From contig CM060469.1 in NCBI GenBank assembly GCA_030544235.1, positions 16,920,017 through 16,984,016 of the forward strand: DNA of 64,000 nt, given 5' to 3'. The notes beneath the pieces are model-generated. The model did not search any database. It was not told the origin of the DNA and was given only the letters and a program-made list of their open reading frames with translations. The position numbers and the translations under genes are program-made. The stretch is from Lepturacanthus savala. Taxonomy: Eukaryota; Chordata; Actinopteri; Scombriformes; Trichiuridae. How positions within the stretch are numbered: the stretch's first letter is position 1; each line of letters opens with the position of its first letter. Positions 24,017 to 37,195 of this stretch are shown here, piece by piece.

Positions 24017-25562
24017 CATGACTGTGATTGCATTTTCTGAGTGTAATGTTAAGTTACAAAACACTGGCAGCACAAGGTGGCACTTGCACCATGACTCATT
24101 CTTTCCCACTGCCTCGGTCAGGTAAACAGCCAATATCGTATAATTGTAACATATTTTACACTTCATACTCTAATGGTCCCTAATATCATTTGTTTGCTCA
24201 TTTTACTTTTTGAAATTTATATAAATTACATCCTGATTTGCTCTGAAATTTGAATATTTTTGAATATGTCTTTAATTGACCTTCCTAGTTTAAAAAAAAA
24301 GTCAAAAGTAAAAATAAGACCATCACCCAAAGGTTTGGGAAACACTGCTCTGTACTTGTGCTATTGAAAATGACTTGTGTGACAGCAGTGGCATAAATCC
24401 ACCATCATAGAAGCCACAGACTCTCTGATGCTATCACTTTCAAGCAATAAACACTAAATTCAGTGGGAGCTCACCTCACAGAGAAATTCCTCTGTGTGAG
24501 CAGGCAATTGAACCTTCAGGCCATCGGCCTGAGATGGCAAATGGATGCGGATGTGCTGCCACACAGGTGCACCTTCCCCACTCTCTAATCCTTCAAAACG
24601 CATTTCTACACCTAAACCAACCATCCAAAAGAAAAATTTCAGATTCTGATTCTGTTTTTCACACAATATATCTTAACCGCTCCTTGACCGGGATAGCGCC
24701 TCTTGGGAAATGTATCACAGTTCTTGGCTACAATGCGATGCTTTTGGATGCAATCACTACAGACCCCATAGTCACAGAAATGGCTTCCCTGTCCATTGGC
24801 ATTCAAATCAATACAAAAGCAGGAGTGCCAGCTGCAGCCTGGGGTCTACAAAAATAACATTCCAGTCTCTGTGGGGCTCCATCTGCAGGAGCAGCTTGGA
24901 TTGTCCCTCACCTTGTTATAGAATGATGCTTCGTATCACATCACTCAAATCCCCACAGTATTAGACCATTTAGCGTAGACGGTGCCATGAATCAGTTTGC
25001 TAAATTCTTGTAATGATGCAAAATGGCACCTTGATTCCTAAAGCAATGTGGCTTTAAGGATGACAATATTAGTCTGCTGATTTGGTCAATCCACCATTTT
25101 GGTTCATAAATATCTCTAATTATTTAATGGATTGCAGAGAAATCACATACAGACATTCACAGTCTTATGAAGATTTCCATGGCAATTTCCCCTACACCAC
25201 CAGCAGGTTGAAATTTATTTTTTTTTGTGGAATATCTCCAAAGAATATAATAGATTGTAATGAAATTTGGTATAGATCCATGTTAGGGTGAATATATATT
25301 GTATGTAACACTTGCTGAAATTGCAAGCAAGTGTAGAAAAAATGTAGCTAATACATCATATAAAAAAGTATTTTACAAAAAAAAATTATGTCGCAAAAAA
25401 TAATTAATTAATGCAACAAGGATATTCCTAACTCACTGATGACTTGTGAGGGTAAGCTTACACATACACACATGCACACAAATACACACAGCAAATACAC
25501 TCAAAAAGAGTAGATTTGCTCTACCCCTTGACATCAAAAGCCATCTCACATGTTTGCTCCAC
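24017..25562. other. Non-coding stretch with a repeat fragment
   Basis: No exon is recognised. At 25080-25290 lies a fragment of a widespread fish repeat, recognisable from TTTAATGGATTGCAGAGAAA and GTAATGAAATTTGGTATAGA. The rest, including the open frames near 24.5-24.9 kb, shows no domain. Confidence 0.45.
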
Positions 25563-27685
25563 CTAGAGCAATGTGAGGGCACGGAAGGCAGCTGGCCCCG
25601 ATGGAACACCTGGCTGTGAGCTTAGAGCTTGTGCCGAGCAGCTGTCCAGGCACGTTACAGACATTTTCAGTCTGTCCCAGGCCCAAGCAATTGTCCCCAC
25701 AAGGTTCAAAACCATCTCCATTCTGCCAATGCCAATAACCACACCACTGATATGACTTTTTTTCCTGGCACACTCACCACCATCATTGCCAAGTACTTTG
25801 TGTACATCCTTGTTGCACACTTAAAGTCGTGTCTGCCTGGAGACCAGCTCCATGGCACTGCTCTTGGCCTGACTCACCTGGACAGTAATTCCTCTGCATC
25901 AGTATGCTATTCATTGACTTCAGTTCAGAATTTAATACTATGATCTCCTCAGTCTGGTATGAGTACATCCCTCTGCAACTGGACTCTTTGACTAATGGCC
26001 TCAATGTCCGTTAGATTAGATGTGTCTTCCTCTACTATCTACAGTGGCCCTAAAGTCCAAATCTAACTTAACCTAATGGCTGCTATTTTATTTTGTAATT
26101 TGCGATTATGTTTTCTGATTTGCTGTTGTGTTTAATTTTCAGTTGTGTTTTTTTTTCTTATTTGCAGTTGTGATTTGTACTTCAGGGCCACTGGAACTAT
26201 TACCCAGAATACTGGTGTGCCACAAGGCTGTGTGCTGAGCACTTATGTACTCCTTGTTCACACATGATTCTCTCTCTGGCTAAATAACCTTAGTCAAGTT
26301 CACAGTTGACACTGCAGTGATTGGTCAGGTCCAGGCTCTCATTCATTTAAATGTTGCCTTTTTTGTCATGCCCATTGGCGTCACTGTTCAACATGCTGGT
26401 TACCTTTTAGTGTCAATTTCTTTATAAGGCAGTGCAAGGGGACCAACATCTGAATTTGGAGATGAAGGGTACAAGAGCAGCCCATACTATATTTTTACTA
26501 TGAAATTGAGCATTTTAGTGCTGTTTAACAGTATTTTACTGATCATTTTATCCAAAGTATGACCTTTCCCTTAACCCTAACGAAGCGTTTCTGGTTTAAT
26601 CTTAAAAACAGTGTTGTCACATCATTTGGTGGAAAATATAATATGAAGTAAGTTACCCGCCACTGCGTCTCATCCACATTGACAACAGGGCTACATTGTG
26701 CTGCTACAGTCAATATTCACAACTTCCAATCTAAATGTGTGTCAGTGCATTTTCTGTGGAAACCATGCACGCTCATTCATATAACTACAACCTGATGACA
26801 GTAACTCAAATAACTGGTGTACAGTAGTACATGTACAGTAGTTAGAACCACAGCCAATAATATAACTTGTAAGACTATAGTGTAGATGTGAGTTTCAGAC
26901 TTGGAATCCAATTTGAATGACCGTTCCATTGCATTTTCTGTCGAAGGTCATTTTTTTAAATCTTCTGAGTACAATGGGTTGCAGATCGCAGATTACATAA
27001 GAACAAGTAACAACGACAGCATACATGGATGAGATTCGGCACCAGGCTGAATGGTACACTGATAGCAACCTGACGCTTAACATCCTGAAGACCACAGAGA
27101 TCATTGTGGACTTCAGGTGGGCTGGAAGCCGTGCACACACACCCATCTATAAATTGTGGCCAAGTTCCTTGGCATCCACATCTCAAATGATCTCACCTGA
27201 GGTATCCTGGGACACGTGATGATTTTTAACCGCTCATACAGTACTCATGCACCACATCACACATCAATCTTGTATGGCAACTGCTCCACATCAAACTGTA
27301 AAGCACTCCAGTGGGCAGTAAAAATATTCTGATGCACCAATAGGCTCAGAAAAAGTTTCTTCCCAGATGATGTGACCCTGCTAAATTCTACACCAACACT
27401 CTAAATAGCACAAATTCACTTTTTACTGTGTTGATTATAGTACAGTAACGACATGTAATTCATAACATCTCAACCCATACAGTCAAATAATATATTGTAC
27501 ATATTGAATTATATAATATTCTGTATATAGCATGAGTTAAGCTGTAACACTCACTTTCCTGCACTCATCTTTTCATAATACCGCAATGTTTGTGCTTCTG
27601 GTTTGATGCTTACTGCAATTCATAGTTTTTTTTTTACCCATACTATGCACAATGACAATAAAGTTGAATCTAAATTCAATCTAAT
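25563..27685 (+). mobile_element. Rex1/Babar-like LINE relic, interrupted
   Basis: Scattered reverse-transcriptase blocks lie in order on the + strand: KAAGPDGTPG...LRACAEQLS (from 25575), TRFKTISILPMP (about 25710), LKSCLPGDQLH and LTHLDSNSSAS (about 25820-25900), TGVPQGCVLS (about 26213), VKFTVDTAVIG (about 26294, where the YADD-type box FADDT has become FTVDT), and WYTDSNLTLNILKTTEIIVDF (about 27050). The 3' end, near 27650, is AATGACAATAAAGTTGAATC, a typical tail for this family. Frames are broken by stops and by insertions at 26042-26193 and about 26330-27020. It is long dead. Confidence 0.85.
26042..26193. mobile_element. Small hAT-like MITE nested in the LINE relic
   Basis: The left end CAGTGGCCCTAAAGTCCAAA and the reversed right end CAGTGGCCCTGAAGTACAAA match at 18 of 20 positions. 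The 152-base element has a T-rich interior and no frame. It cuts the LINE just before its TGVPQGCVLS block. CAGTGG-type ends suggest the hAT superfamily, but the flanking bases show no clear 8-base duplication. Confidence 0.75.
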
Positions 27686-29071
27686 CTTATAGCCTCAAAA
27701 TTATTACAAGAACCACTTTAATGGTACTCTCACAGTATGGGGGAAAATATGCACAGCGGTCTCTTTTGTGGATGCAGTTTGGTATCAAATGTGACACACA
27801 GGGAGGAAGAGCTTCATGACCATCAGGAAAAAAAGGGACGGGATCATTTGGTAAATTAATGTCTGTATTTATGACAGAGTAATTCAGTGTATGAGATTAA
27901 AGCCAGAGGTCAATAATGTGAACCGGTGCCAAATAGTGGCGGAAAGAAGTCTTGCTCCAACTCCTGCCAAAAAACTGAATCTTCCTTATTACATTATACA
28001 TTCTAAGCATATAAGACTGCCTCCTGAAATATCATGTTAGCTCTGTAGGCATAAGTAATTGTCATTGATCCAGTGATTAACAGTGTGTTAGAGAGGACAG
28101 ACTTGGTAGCACAAATCAGTCCTGAACCTCGGTACTTAGTGCAGACGCAGCACTGAGTGCAGAGACTGGACATGGAGAAGGGTGGATTCCTTCAGGTCCT
28201 CTGGCACCTGGCCATCAGTGCTCCTGTCCTGTAGCCCCGTTCTCCGGCCCCCACTGGGCCTCCCAGTCATACATAACCTTTAACTACACCCTGCCTTTGG
28301 TTGCAGCAAAACCGCCCTGCACGGCAGAAACAAGAGAGTGCGAAAGCTTGTTTGTGTGGCATTTATAAGAGAAATAAGGGACAGGAGATATGAGACCAAG
28401 AGGAAAAAAGAGTGGAGAGTCAAACAAAGGAGGCAAAGGACACTGTGTGTCTGCGTGTGTGGAGTATGTACTGTATGATGCCTGAATCAGCCCAGAGGTC
28501 TTTGGCACAATGGTTTACACATCCTATAGTCAGCCCACTGACCCATGGTTAAGGTTTCTGCACACAATATATGGCCTTCTGGGAGAGAACCTAAGAAATG
28601 CTTGAATCACTGGTCATTACAGGTTCCTGGTGTTTTAGCTGCAAAACATGCAATTATAATATTCAGTAGCCAAGATTGGAAAATTACCATGTAAATCAAA
28701 GAGGAATGCATTAGGACAGAAAGCAATGCTAAGTTAATTATCATTAGAGGAATGGTGTGATCTGCTTATGAACACTGTGGTAGTTTTTGCTATAGCTAAC
28801 AAGAATGAAACAATATTTTATGCCACATTATGTGAATAATTCACAAGTTCGATCATTCAGATAATGATTTGGTTTGGCTCATTGTTATTCTTCTTTTCTA
28901 AATATCAGCCTGTGTCTGTCTCCGTTTATACCTCTAGGTTGTCTGGTCCCAGCTCATAACATGCGCAATGAACAATTTTCCCTGTCCTGTAACATCTGTG
29001 GAAAAAAACATTCAATAATAGCTTGAATAACCTAAAGGATGGTTAAATATTAATTTTCACCAAATTTTCAC

Positions 29072-29073
<2 letters not shown>
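27686..29073. other. Non-coding stretch, no gene seen
   Basis: This is unique-looking sequence with no exon or clear repeat. A somewhat GC-richer patch lies at 28120-28280. Open frames are short and featureless. Confidence 0.5.

Positions 29074-29156
<83 letters not shown>
29074..29156. repeat. (AT)n microsatellite
   Basis: This is a perfect AT alternation of about 83 bases, the second long AT tract in the presumed chrm5 5' intron. Confidence 0.96.
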
Positions 29157-29159
<3 letters not shown>

Positions 29160-29918
29160 CTGAGGTTTGAAAAAGCTTATTAAAAAAAAGGCGGGGGGGT
29201 CTTTTGGTGAATGGGTCTGTGTCTATTCACGACTTTATTTTTTTTTCCAAACCCACCAGACCATTACTGTTCCAACTTCCATGATTTGTGAAATACACCA
29301 GCACTTTTAATGTGTTCATTGCAACACCTTAAAACAGATCCGTGGGGACAGGATGGACTCGTTAAAATCACGCTTCGCTGCTTAATCCTTCCCTGTTTTG
29401 TCATTTCCACTTAATCGAAGAGAGAGGAGAGGAGGGGGCGAAGAGATCAGAGCCTCATGCACTTTGAAGAGAAATATAGGTATGAGTATGTGGTGGGGTG
29501 CGAGGTGCAGGGGTAGGAATGCAACTGTACAATTTAACATTTTACCATCAGGCATTTCAAATCAAATTTTAAAAGAAGACGGGCAGAGGAGATGGGAGAC
29601 ATAGTGTGGAGAAAATATGATTGTGGCATAAAATTGCATCTACTTCTGACAGGTAAGGAGCGGTCATGGAAATAAGCAGAAGATGGATGAATGTGTTCAC
29701 GTAAGATGTAAATCTGAGATTGAAACTAATGAGAGAATCAAAAATAGAGCGTAGATTCTCAAATATGTGAAGAGAGAGTCAAAGAAACTACACATTTCCT
29801 CAAGTTATTCAGCGATGATGAGCTGATATCAGCTTTACAAAGAACGTACCTGATATGTGACCAATTGGTACACAATATCACACTTTTCTATATAGAAAGT
29901 CTTTAAAATGAACAGATG

Positions 29919-29943
29919 CACACACACACACACACACACACAC
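29919..29943. repeat. (CA)n microsatellite
   Basis: A perfect CA run of about 12 units. Confidence 0.9.
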
Positions 29944-30188
29944 GCATTTCCTTCCTCCTGCCAGCCGACACAGCCTCTGTTGCTTTCATTAAGGTAAAAG
30001 GCTACATTAAAAATACATGCTAAGAACTCTCAGACATGCATGTGTGCACACATGACGCTATTTCCCCTTAAATCCAGGCCATGTATTTTGTGCATGAATA
30101 AAAAAAAAGTGCATACAATCACTTACGATTCTCTAGAGACTGTGAAATAAGTAAAAATAAATAAATAAATAAATCCATACATACTCAC

Positions 30189-30960
30189 AGCTGACTTTCA
30201 TCAGATCCCATGGTCTTCTCTTCTGTTTAAAACTGTGTCTCCTGGCGAGAGCAAAGTTCATAGTTAATCCACTTGTTTTGCCAGGGAAAAGCTTTCGGGT
30301 CAAGTGTGGCGCTGAGGAACAGGATCAAAACACAGTTGGAGAGAGGATTGAGGTGGATGACAAAACCCTGCTGACTTTGACCCTCGCATGCCGGAGGGGT
30401 TCCGGGATGAAAAGTGTGAGCATAGAGGCGAAGGAGGAGGAGGCGGGGAGCAGGAAGGAGGAGGAGGGGAGGGCAGAAGAAGAAAGAAGCCTAGTAGGAG
30501 GCTGGACACCAGTCATCCCCGCTCAGGAGGCGGCAGGGCACAGCATCACGTTACCTTCAGCCGTCCAAAAAGACAGCGGCGGCGTGTCCAGATAAGACAA
30601 GTATCCTCAAGTTGCGTGGCATCCTTTTTCTCAAGTCATTTATAAATGAGAAGAATCACCTCACGAACCAGAGAAAGAAAGAGGACAGGCAGGAGGAAGG
30701 AACTTTTTTTCCCCCTTTTTTTCCAGCCAAGCCTGAGCTGAGAGGGATAGAGAGTGCCCGCTGCCCAGACGCCTCCACCAAGTCGCTGTGCTGCTGCCGC
30801 CGCCGCTGCAGCCTGCCGTTGCTTCCACTCTCCTGGCTGACAGACACAGATGTAGCTGACGCTCGCAAGCTGGGAGGAGAAATCCCCATAGGGGTGAACG
30901 GTTCATCATGTTTCGGGACAGTGAGCATACAGCTCAGACCACAGAGTGTGTGAGAGAGGG
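30189..30960 (-). promoter_or_regulatory. chrm5: Candidate chrm5 first (untranslated) exon and promoter
   Basis: This block is clearly GC-richer than its surroundings (for example CCGCCGCCGCTGCAGCC near 30797) and carries CpGs. Read on the - strand it ends at 30189 with GTCAGCT followed by a consensus donor GTGAGTAT, and opens near 30960 with a pyrimidine-rich CTCTCTCTC run of the kind found around transcription starts. chrm5 needs an upstream untranslated exon (acceptor at 20107-20108) and none nearer was found. The link is inferred; the block could instead start an unknown transcript on either strand. Predicted frames of about 60-110 codons in it are purine or pyrimidine biased and not convincing. 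Confidence 0.4.
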
Positions 30961-33900
30961 AGAGAGAGAGAGAGGAGGAAGAGGAGGGGGCTCGGTAGCT
31001 TCAAGGGGTATGCTTTGGAAGGTGTAAGGGGGGTGGGGGGGTGGGAAGGGAGTGTGGTCAGAACAAAATCAAAACCAAATCCTGTTCACTGTATATACAC
31101 AAACCATCTATTCACTCTAAGGGCAATGTCTTTTCTGCTTGCATTTTTATGGAGAAGCAGGAGAACACCCTGGTTTATCAATGTTCCCTGCTCTCTCTGT
31201 GTTTAAAAAAAAAAGCTTGGACGCATCTGCACGAACATTAAAACACCTCTGCTGTCTTTTATGCTCACACACACGGGAGAGCACTGACATGGCTGGGACG
31301 GATAAGCAGACTACTGAAGTGACAGATGTTTTTTTTTTTTTTTTCTCTGTATATGTGTGTGTGTGTGTGTGTGTGCTGATTGGGGAATTATTTGTTTGGC
31401 ATTAGGCAGCTGTCTTAGATGGGCATAAAGACCTTATATATTTTAATCCGGATGATCATGGCTGATCTGTTTCATGAGCTTCCCATCAAATCACTGCACA
31501 GATTAATTTATAAGTCCAGTCTCAGGGCCAATATAGTGCAAGCTATACCACTGAAGCTCATAATAGAGGTATTCCCTCCCCCCGTCTGATTTAGTGGCAC
31601 TGGCTCACATTCTCAAGGTCAAAGGATGAACATGTTTCATTGTAGTAATGATATTGTCTGCTAATTTGAAAGTTAGGGACAGCAAACAAAACGGGAATGT
31701 GAAGGGTTAATGATTAACAGGATAGCAAATTAGAAAAAAGAATTCAGTCTATATTTATAACAGTATTTTTTTCCAGCTTTCTTTTAGTCATTGCTATTTT
31801 TTGTTAAATACTAGACATTTTTTTTCGATCTTGAAATATTCAGCTAAAACAATTTGAGGATGGAAATCACTCACATAAAAATCTGTCATAGGTCATATGA
31901 CGATAATATGACGCCTCATCTATCTGAGTTAAATAAATCAAGTGATAATAATAATAATGCATTTTATTTGTAATGGCTTTTTTATTCTGTAGAATGTCAG
32001 ATGCGAGAGTATATGAAAAACAATTAGTACAAGTAGAACAACAAACTTGGACAAAAACACTTGCATAATAGTCAAGGTCAAAGGTCAAGTCAAGTGGTTA
32101 TTTAAAATCCACTCTGTTAGTGTCTGCTGATGGTGTCGAGCTCTGGTGAAAGGATAGTAACAAAAATAGGAAACTCAGCACTAAAAAAATTGGAAGTTTT
32201 GAAAGATTTTACTTGTATTTGACTGATTTAGATACATTTAAAAAAAAACATTTTTGCAAGGATAGAATCTTTTTTTGCCTCATATATCATTTTCCTTGTA
32301 ACTACGGTAGAAAACGAGCTTCTAATGGTCACGATAAATGAATGAATGATTACAGCAAGAAACATTTTTGTCGCCTGAATCATTGTTTAAAGGGAGATCT
32401 GAAGACGGTTGAACCTATAAGACACCACAGTCCAATGTGTCGTAAATGTTGCTTTGCCCTTCAGAGCAGAGGAAGCTGGTTAGTGGATAATAGATAGATG
32501 ATTCTCCCTCCTATACTTCATATTGACATTTGTCATAATGCAGCTCTTCACCCTGAATTTTACCAGGTCAGAGCCATGTGCCAATGATACCGTATGATTG
32601 ATGCATTTCATGAAAATCGCAGTATATCCTGCACCCGTCCGCCTTCCCCCACTGCCTGACAATCTAATCTAATGCCATTTCCAGGCAACTGGCCAAAGGA
32701 CAGACACCTGGCTCCTTATTATTGTTGAATCGCTGACCTGCATAAAGTTTATAGCGTAATCCTATTTTTATTTATTTATTTATTTTTTTCTAACGTGATA
32801 CACTCACGCATTAGCACAGGCACAAAAGCGCAGGTGCACGAACCCACAAGCCTCTAGACCCGGCGCTGCTTCTATCGCTCCGCATTGATTATGTCCGCCT
32901 TATTGATTAAGCCACAAATAGCCTAATGTATTACAAATAACGACAGGCCTTATTAGCTTTCTAATTATGTGCAAAACGTGCGATTGAAATTCAAATAATA
33001 ATAAATCAGTATTGGAAATGAAGCGTGTGACCTTTAACAAAAAAAAAAAAAAGAAAAAAAAAACGGAAATCTGCAAGTGCTGTCTCCTGACATATTTCTT
33101 TGATTTTGATCCCTCCCCCGCCTCATCCTCTATGGAAAGCAATATTCACCTCGCCAGGCTCCTAATGAGACCTAATGATAGCAGATGTCAGGGATATGTC
33201 ATTCAGGCATCCTCCGCCTCCTCTCAGCCGCTCATCTGCATCCTAAAGGCGCCGGATGTTTCTCCACAGGTTAAATCCGATCGCTCGCGTGCCTAGTGAG
33301 AGGGACGAGGGGACGTCGGCGTAGCCAGTGATGGATTGCATCTGTGCACGGGGGCCTCGCTTATCTCCTGACCCAATTGTGTACCCATATGTGTACCCAT
33401 AAAAAAAAAAAAAAAAATCTAGTGCAACAATTCTCATACAATTTCTTTTCTTTGTCAGCTTTGCATCACCGTAAAACAATGGAAAACACTGTTTTAACAC
33501 TTTGCTGTTGATTGATATATTACACTACAGATCATAGTAATCCAGCAAAAAGGACTTGAAAGAATCAATTGCTCACTTCGGAGTTGATCCCAATGCCCTC
33601 ACACAACACTGTAAAAAATCTGACTTTTCCGACATCCCTCCTTCTTCTAGGCTTTTGTGTGCAACAAATGTTTATCCGCTGTCGTGCCTGCCTATTATTT
33701 CCTCCGTACAGTCCCAAGCAACAGCTCCTTTTTGACATAATGATTTACCAACGCCTCATGCTCTTTCACTGAATTTACAAGTCCCCCCCTGCTGTTGAGC
33801 TCTCGCTTTTATCCCCAAGTAGGACAGACTGGTTTTGTTTGGAGCCCTCGTATGATACAGAGTTTTTCTCTTCCATCATTTTTTTTTTCTTTATCACAAA

Positions 33901-36479
33901 TACCTTTTTGATGATTATGGGATTTTTTTTTTTTAAATCTAAGAAAAAAAAAAGATTAATATAATATCAAAGCTGCTCAATAAAGCTATGTTTAAGGTCA
34001 TGAATAAATAATCGCTTACCGGATTTAGAATCTTTTACGGCCCGAGCGGTATCCGCGTCACTGAGGGACAGTAAATGAGTAAACCACAAGCGGTTATTCA
34101 CCTACTTTATGTACCAATTAGCCTGGCCCCAGGTCGGCACATGAGCTCTCCCTCTCTATACAACTCAATACAACTTTAATGTCGCCTTTGACAACGAGGA
34201 TTAGGTGGCTTTGATTGACCTGTTATCGCGGACTGTTTTTCAGCCCTTTAAGGACATCCAACACCGACTCTTCAGACACTCCTACGTCAACACCAGTGAC
34301 CTTGTCTGGATAGGACCCAACCTGATCTCAACACATGTGAGCATGGGTGTGAGTGGTGATAAATTCAGGGAATAAATGAAGTTGAATTAAAGAGTTGAAC
34401 ACTATGGGTGAAAATGGGGAAGTTGGTGAAAAGAAGAAAACAGCTAGAAAACATTTAATTCATTGCAGTAGTATCACTGAGTCACCAATGCGCTGTGTTT
34501 GTTGCAGGTGTGTGATATGTGTTCATGCCGACACAGATATTGTTGAGGATAATGTGCACAAGATGTCCCAGAACCCCCCGTTCGGGTCCTCCGGTCGGCA
34601 TCCGTCTGAATTATCGGTCGTCAAAAATTGCACGCATGGCTTCAGAATGAACTGCAGGGGCTGTTATCAGCAGCAGCCAAATTTCCACTGTGCGAAGAGG
34701 AAAGAAATTAAACACCTTTTCAACGAAGCACAGCCTGATCCCAACGAGAGAAAAAAAAAGAGATAAAAAGACTGAAAATAATTGAGGGTGTTCAACATCT
34801 GATCTCTCTGTCTCAGTCTGTCTCTCTATGACGCCATGTCTTTGTGTCTGGACAGTGCTTCGCTCTCATGTTGGGATGTCTGTGTCTTTTTAATTACTGT
34901 AATTTAGGACTTCCTGCTGAACGCTTCCATCTGCCTGCCAGGTGAGAAATGGGGGGAAAAAAAATCCTTAAATTGAAAAGGCATGGCATCAGAAGCTTCG
35001 ACACAATAGCAAAATGGTTCCATCATCCTCCGCGGACAGTGCAAAACTCTGTAACTTTTCCATTTTCGAGTCTGTTCAAACTTTAGAGACAGTCACAGTT
35101 CAGCTCAGTAACTCTAAGATTACAAAGCTTGTTACCATTACCCCTGGTGAGATGATTTCTTGTGTCTGTCCCGAGGGCTTTGTTCTAATATGCTTTATTC
35201 ACATGCTCTGTACTATTTCTCGATATGGATGCCACCAGCCACAGTTTATGCTTTAATGCAGCTTGACTGTTTTCTCCTGCGAGGCGAGGTTTTGTAATCA
35301 TGCTCTCTGCTTGGTCAGTGGTGAATAAAAGACATGAAACATTTACACTATTTAGATGTAGAAGATCATAACAATGTTGTTGCAAAGATTGATGTAGGCG
35401 TTCATTCAAAGACGTTAACCCATTTCAGCCCACTGCCAAATATAGCTGCCAAAAGTCTATGATTGTGTTTTTCTACTCAAAATAATTAAAACAATGTTAC
35501 TCATATAGTTTCTTTTCATGACATGAGAGTAGACAACTCAAAGGTTTTAAGCCCAAAAAATGAAGTTTCTAAGTGTTTCCTGTCATGTGACATCATCGAC
35601 TTCCTGCCCCTTCCCCCTGAGAATATGACGAAGACGAACCCTCCCAGAAAGAGGTCAGTTTGTTTCAATTATTATAATGTTCAACCCTTATCCCTTACAA
35701 TTATCTTCTTAATTGTGCCTAGATTTACCCAGAAAATAATTTTATACCCATAAATATTTTATATTTTATATATAGGCCTAAGTAGGTTAATCGACCACTT
35801 GGTACTTTTGAAAGAAAAATCATAAAAAAGATACCTTGGATTCTTGCATTATAATATAACTGTATCTACTTACTCTGTATACCTATATACTATTTCCTGG
35901 ATTTTTCATTGAACTTTGAATTATATTGTATGCAACGGTGTAAAGTACAATCAATTAATAATTGTTATTTTTAATATACTCCAATAAATCATCTTATCAT
36001 ACCATTGCACATGGTTTGCACAAACCGTGTGAAGCATATTAACAACCGCAATTATATATATTTAGAGTTAGATTATAGCACTGGTTGCAATACTGCAGCC
36101 TTTCATATGCAATTTAGTGTTTATTTGGAAAGTCTGTCTGAATTTAATATATTTCAAGCTAAGGTGCAAAAGGACCTTTTAGGTACAATGAATGAAGATT
36201 TTGTATGTATTCAAATATGCCTCCTAACATATTCTTACTGAAGGCTACAAGTGAAAACTCATTTACTTTTTAATAAACGTAGGGTCTCATGTTTCAACTT
36301 TAAAATAAATTGCAGTAAAACACTGTTTTGTAACATAGTCAGTCTGATGTAATCATACAAACAGCTTTAACAAATCAACCATTTATTTTTATCTAGAGTT
36401 ACGAACTGATGAAAACAATTCCAAAAATGTCCGCCATGTTCGTAACCGTTGCTATTCACATTAGTCTTAGTAGTAGATC
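30961..36479. other. Gene-free stretch with candidate regulatory blocks
   Basis: No coding exon is recognised. It contains a (TG)n run (31354-31375), poly(A) and poly(T) tracts, and two repeat-poor blocks of balanced composition, about 31390-31720 and 33070-33330. The second is rich in TAATGA-type homeodomain-like cores (CTCCTAATGAGACCTAATGA). The longest open frame, 34395-34766 (+), has many Cys and Lys but no domain, no splice context and no recognisable relative, so I do not call it a gene. Confidence 0.4.
31354..31375. repeat. (TG)n microsatellite
   Basis: A short perfect TG run directly after a poly(T) tract. Confidence 0.85.
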
Positions 36480-36790
36480 ACTAGCAAAACATCTATTAAC
36501 TATTGCTAACATTTGTGAATTAGCATGATTTATTATTATTATTATTATTGCTAATTTACAAATGTTAGTATGTTAACATTATAATTATTTTAACAGCAAA
36601 TATCAGTATGTTAATGTTAACATATTAATTTGGCTATAATGTCATTCCAAGTTCTGAATTCTGACTTTAGGTTTAATGGAATGCAGCATGACTGTGACCA
36701 TGTTAGCATGTTGATTTAGCTGAAAGTACCAGAGGCGCTAGCATGGCTAGAGCATTTGGCAGCTACCAGGGCTTGTAGCTGAAAGCCAAT
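36480..36790. repeat. Interspersed repeat rich in GTTAGCATG/GCTAACA motifs
   Basis: Recurrent TTAGCATG, TGTTAACAT and GCTAGCATGGCTAGAG motifs, with an (ATT)n run near 36530, match the pattern of a common ray-finned fish repeat. It is non-coding and degraded. Confidence 0.5.
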
Positions 36791-37029
36791 GTGGAAGAAC
36801 CTTAATGTGCAATGCCACCAACTGCCACTATGCCACTAGACATAAAAAGTCCCTGACTCTACAAATTTTAATCGTTTTCAATGAGTCCTTATGATCTCAA
36901 TTGCCAAATTTGTCTGACTATTGTCCCAATATTACAGTAAGTTGACTGTTGACTGCTGTGTTATTACAATTTAACTAAATTAGCTAATGAGCATTGCTTG
37001 GTGTTCCCAGTAAGCTTCAATCCATTGTA

Positions 37030-37195
37030 GCACAGAGTGTTTCTAAGCGTGAAACGCATTGGCCCACACTCCTTTGTCCTGGCTCCAAACAAAAAGGATG
37101 GTGCCAACCATTAGCCAGATCTCTGGGCTTCAAACCGGTCTCAATGCAAACCAGTGGGTGATGTCACACTCCGCTATCATTTTTATATACAGGTT
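37030..37195. repeat. Interspersed repeat, copy A (pair with 57.7 kb)
   Basis: The phrases CTGGCTCCAAACA, TCAAACCGGTCTCAATGCAA, CCAGTGGGTGATGTCACACT and TTTTTATATACAG occur in the same order, in diverged form, at about 57665-57850 (CTGGCTCCAAACATCC, CCAATGGCTGATGTCACACT). This is a recurrent fish repeat without coding capacity. Confidence 0.55.

Noticed and set aside
30278..30953. Several overlapping frames of 60-113 codons on both strands
   Set aside because: The purine- or pyrimidine-rich GC block produces long chance frames; none has a domain, and the block is better explained as an untranslated exon and promoter.
34395..34766. 123-codon open frame, Cys- and Lys-rich, + strand
   Set aside because: It has no recognisable domain or signal peptide and no splice context, ends in a poly-Lys run from an A-rich tract, and its composition fits chance in unique DNA.
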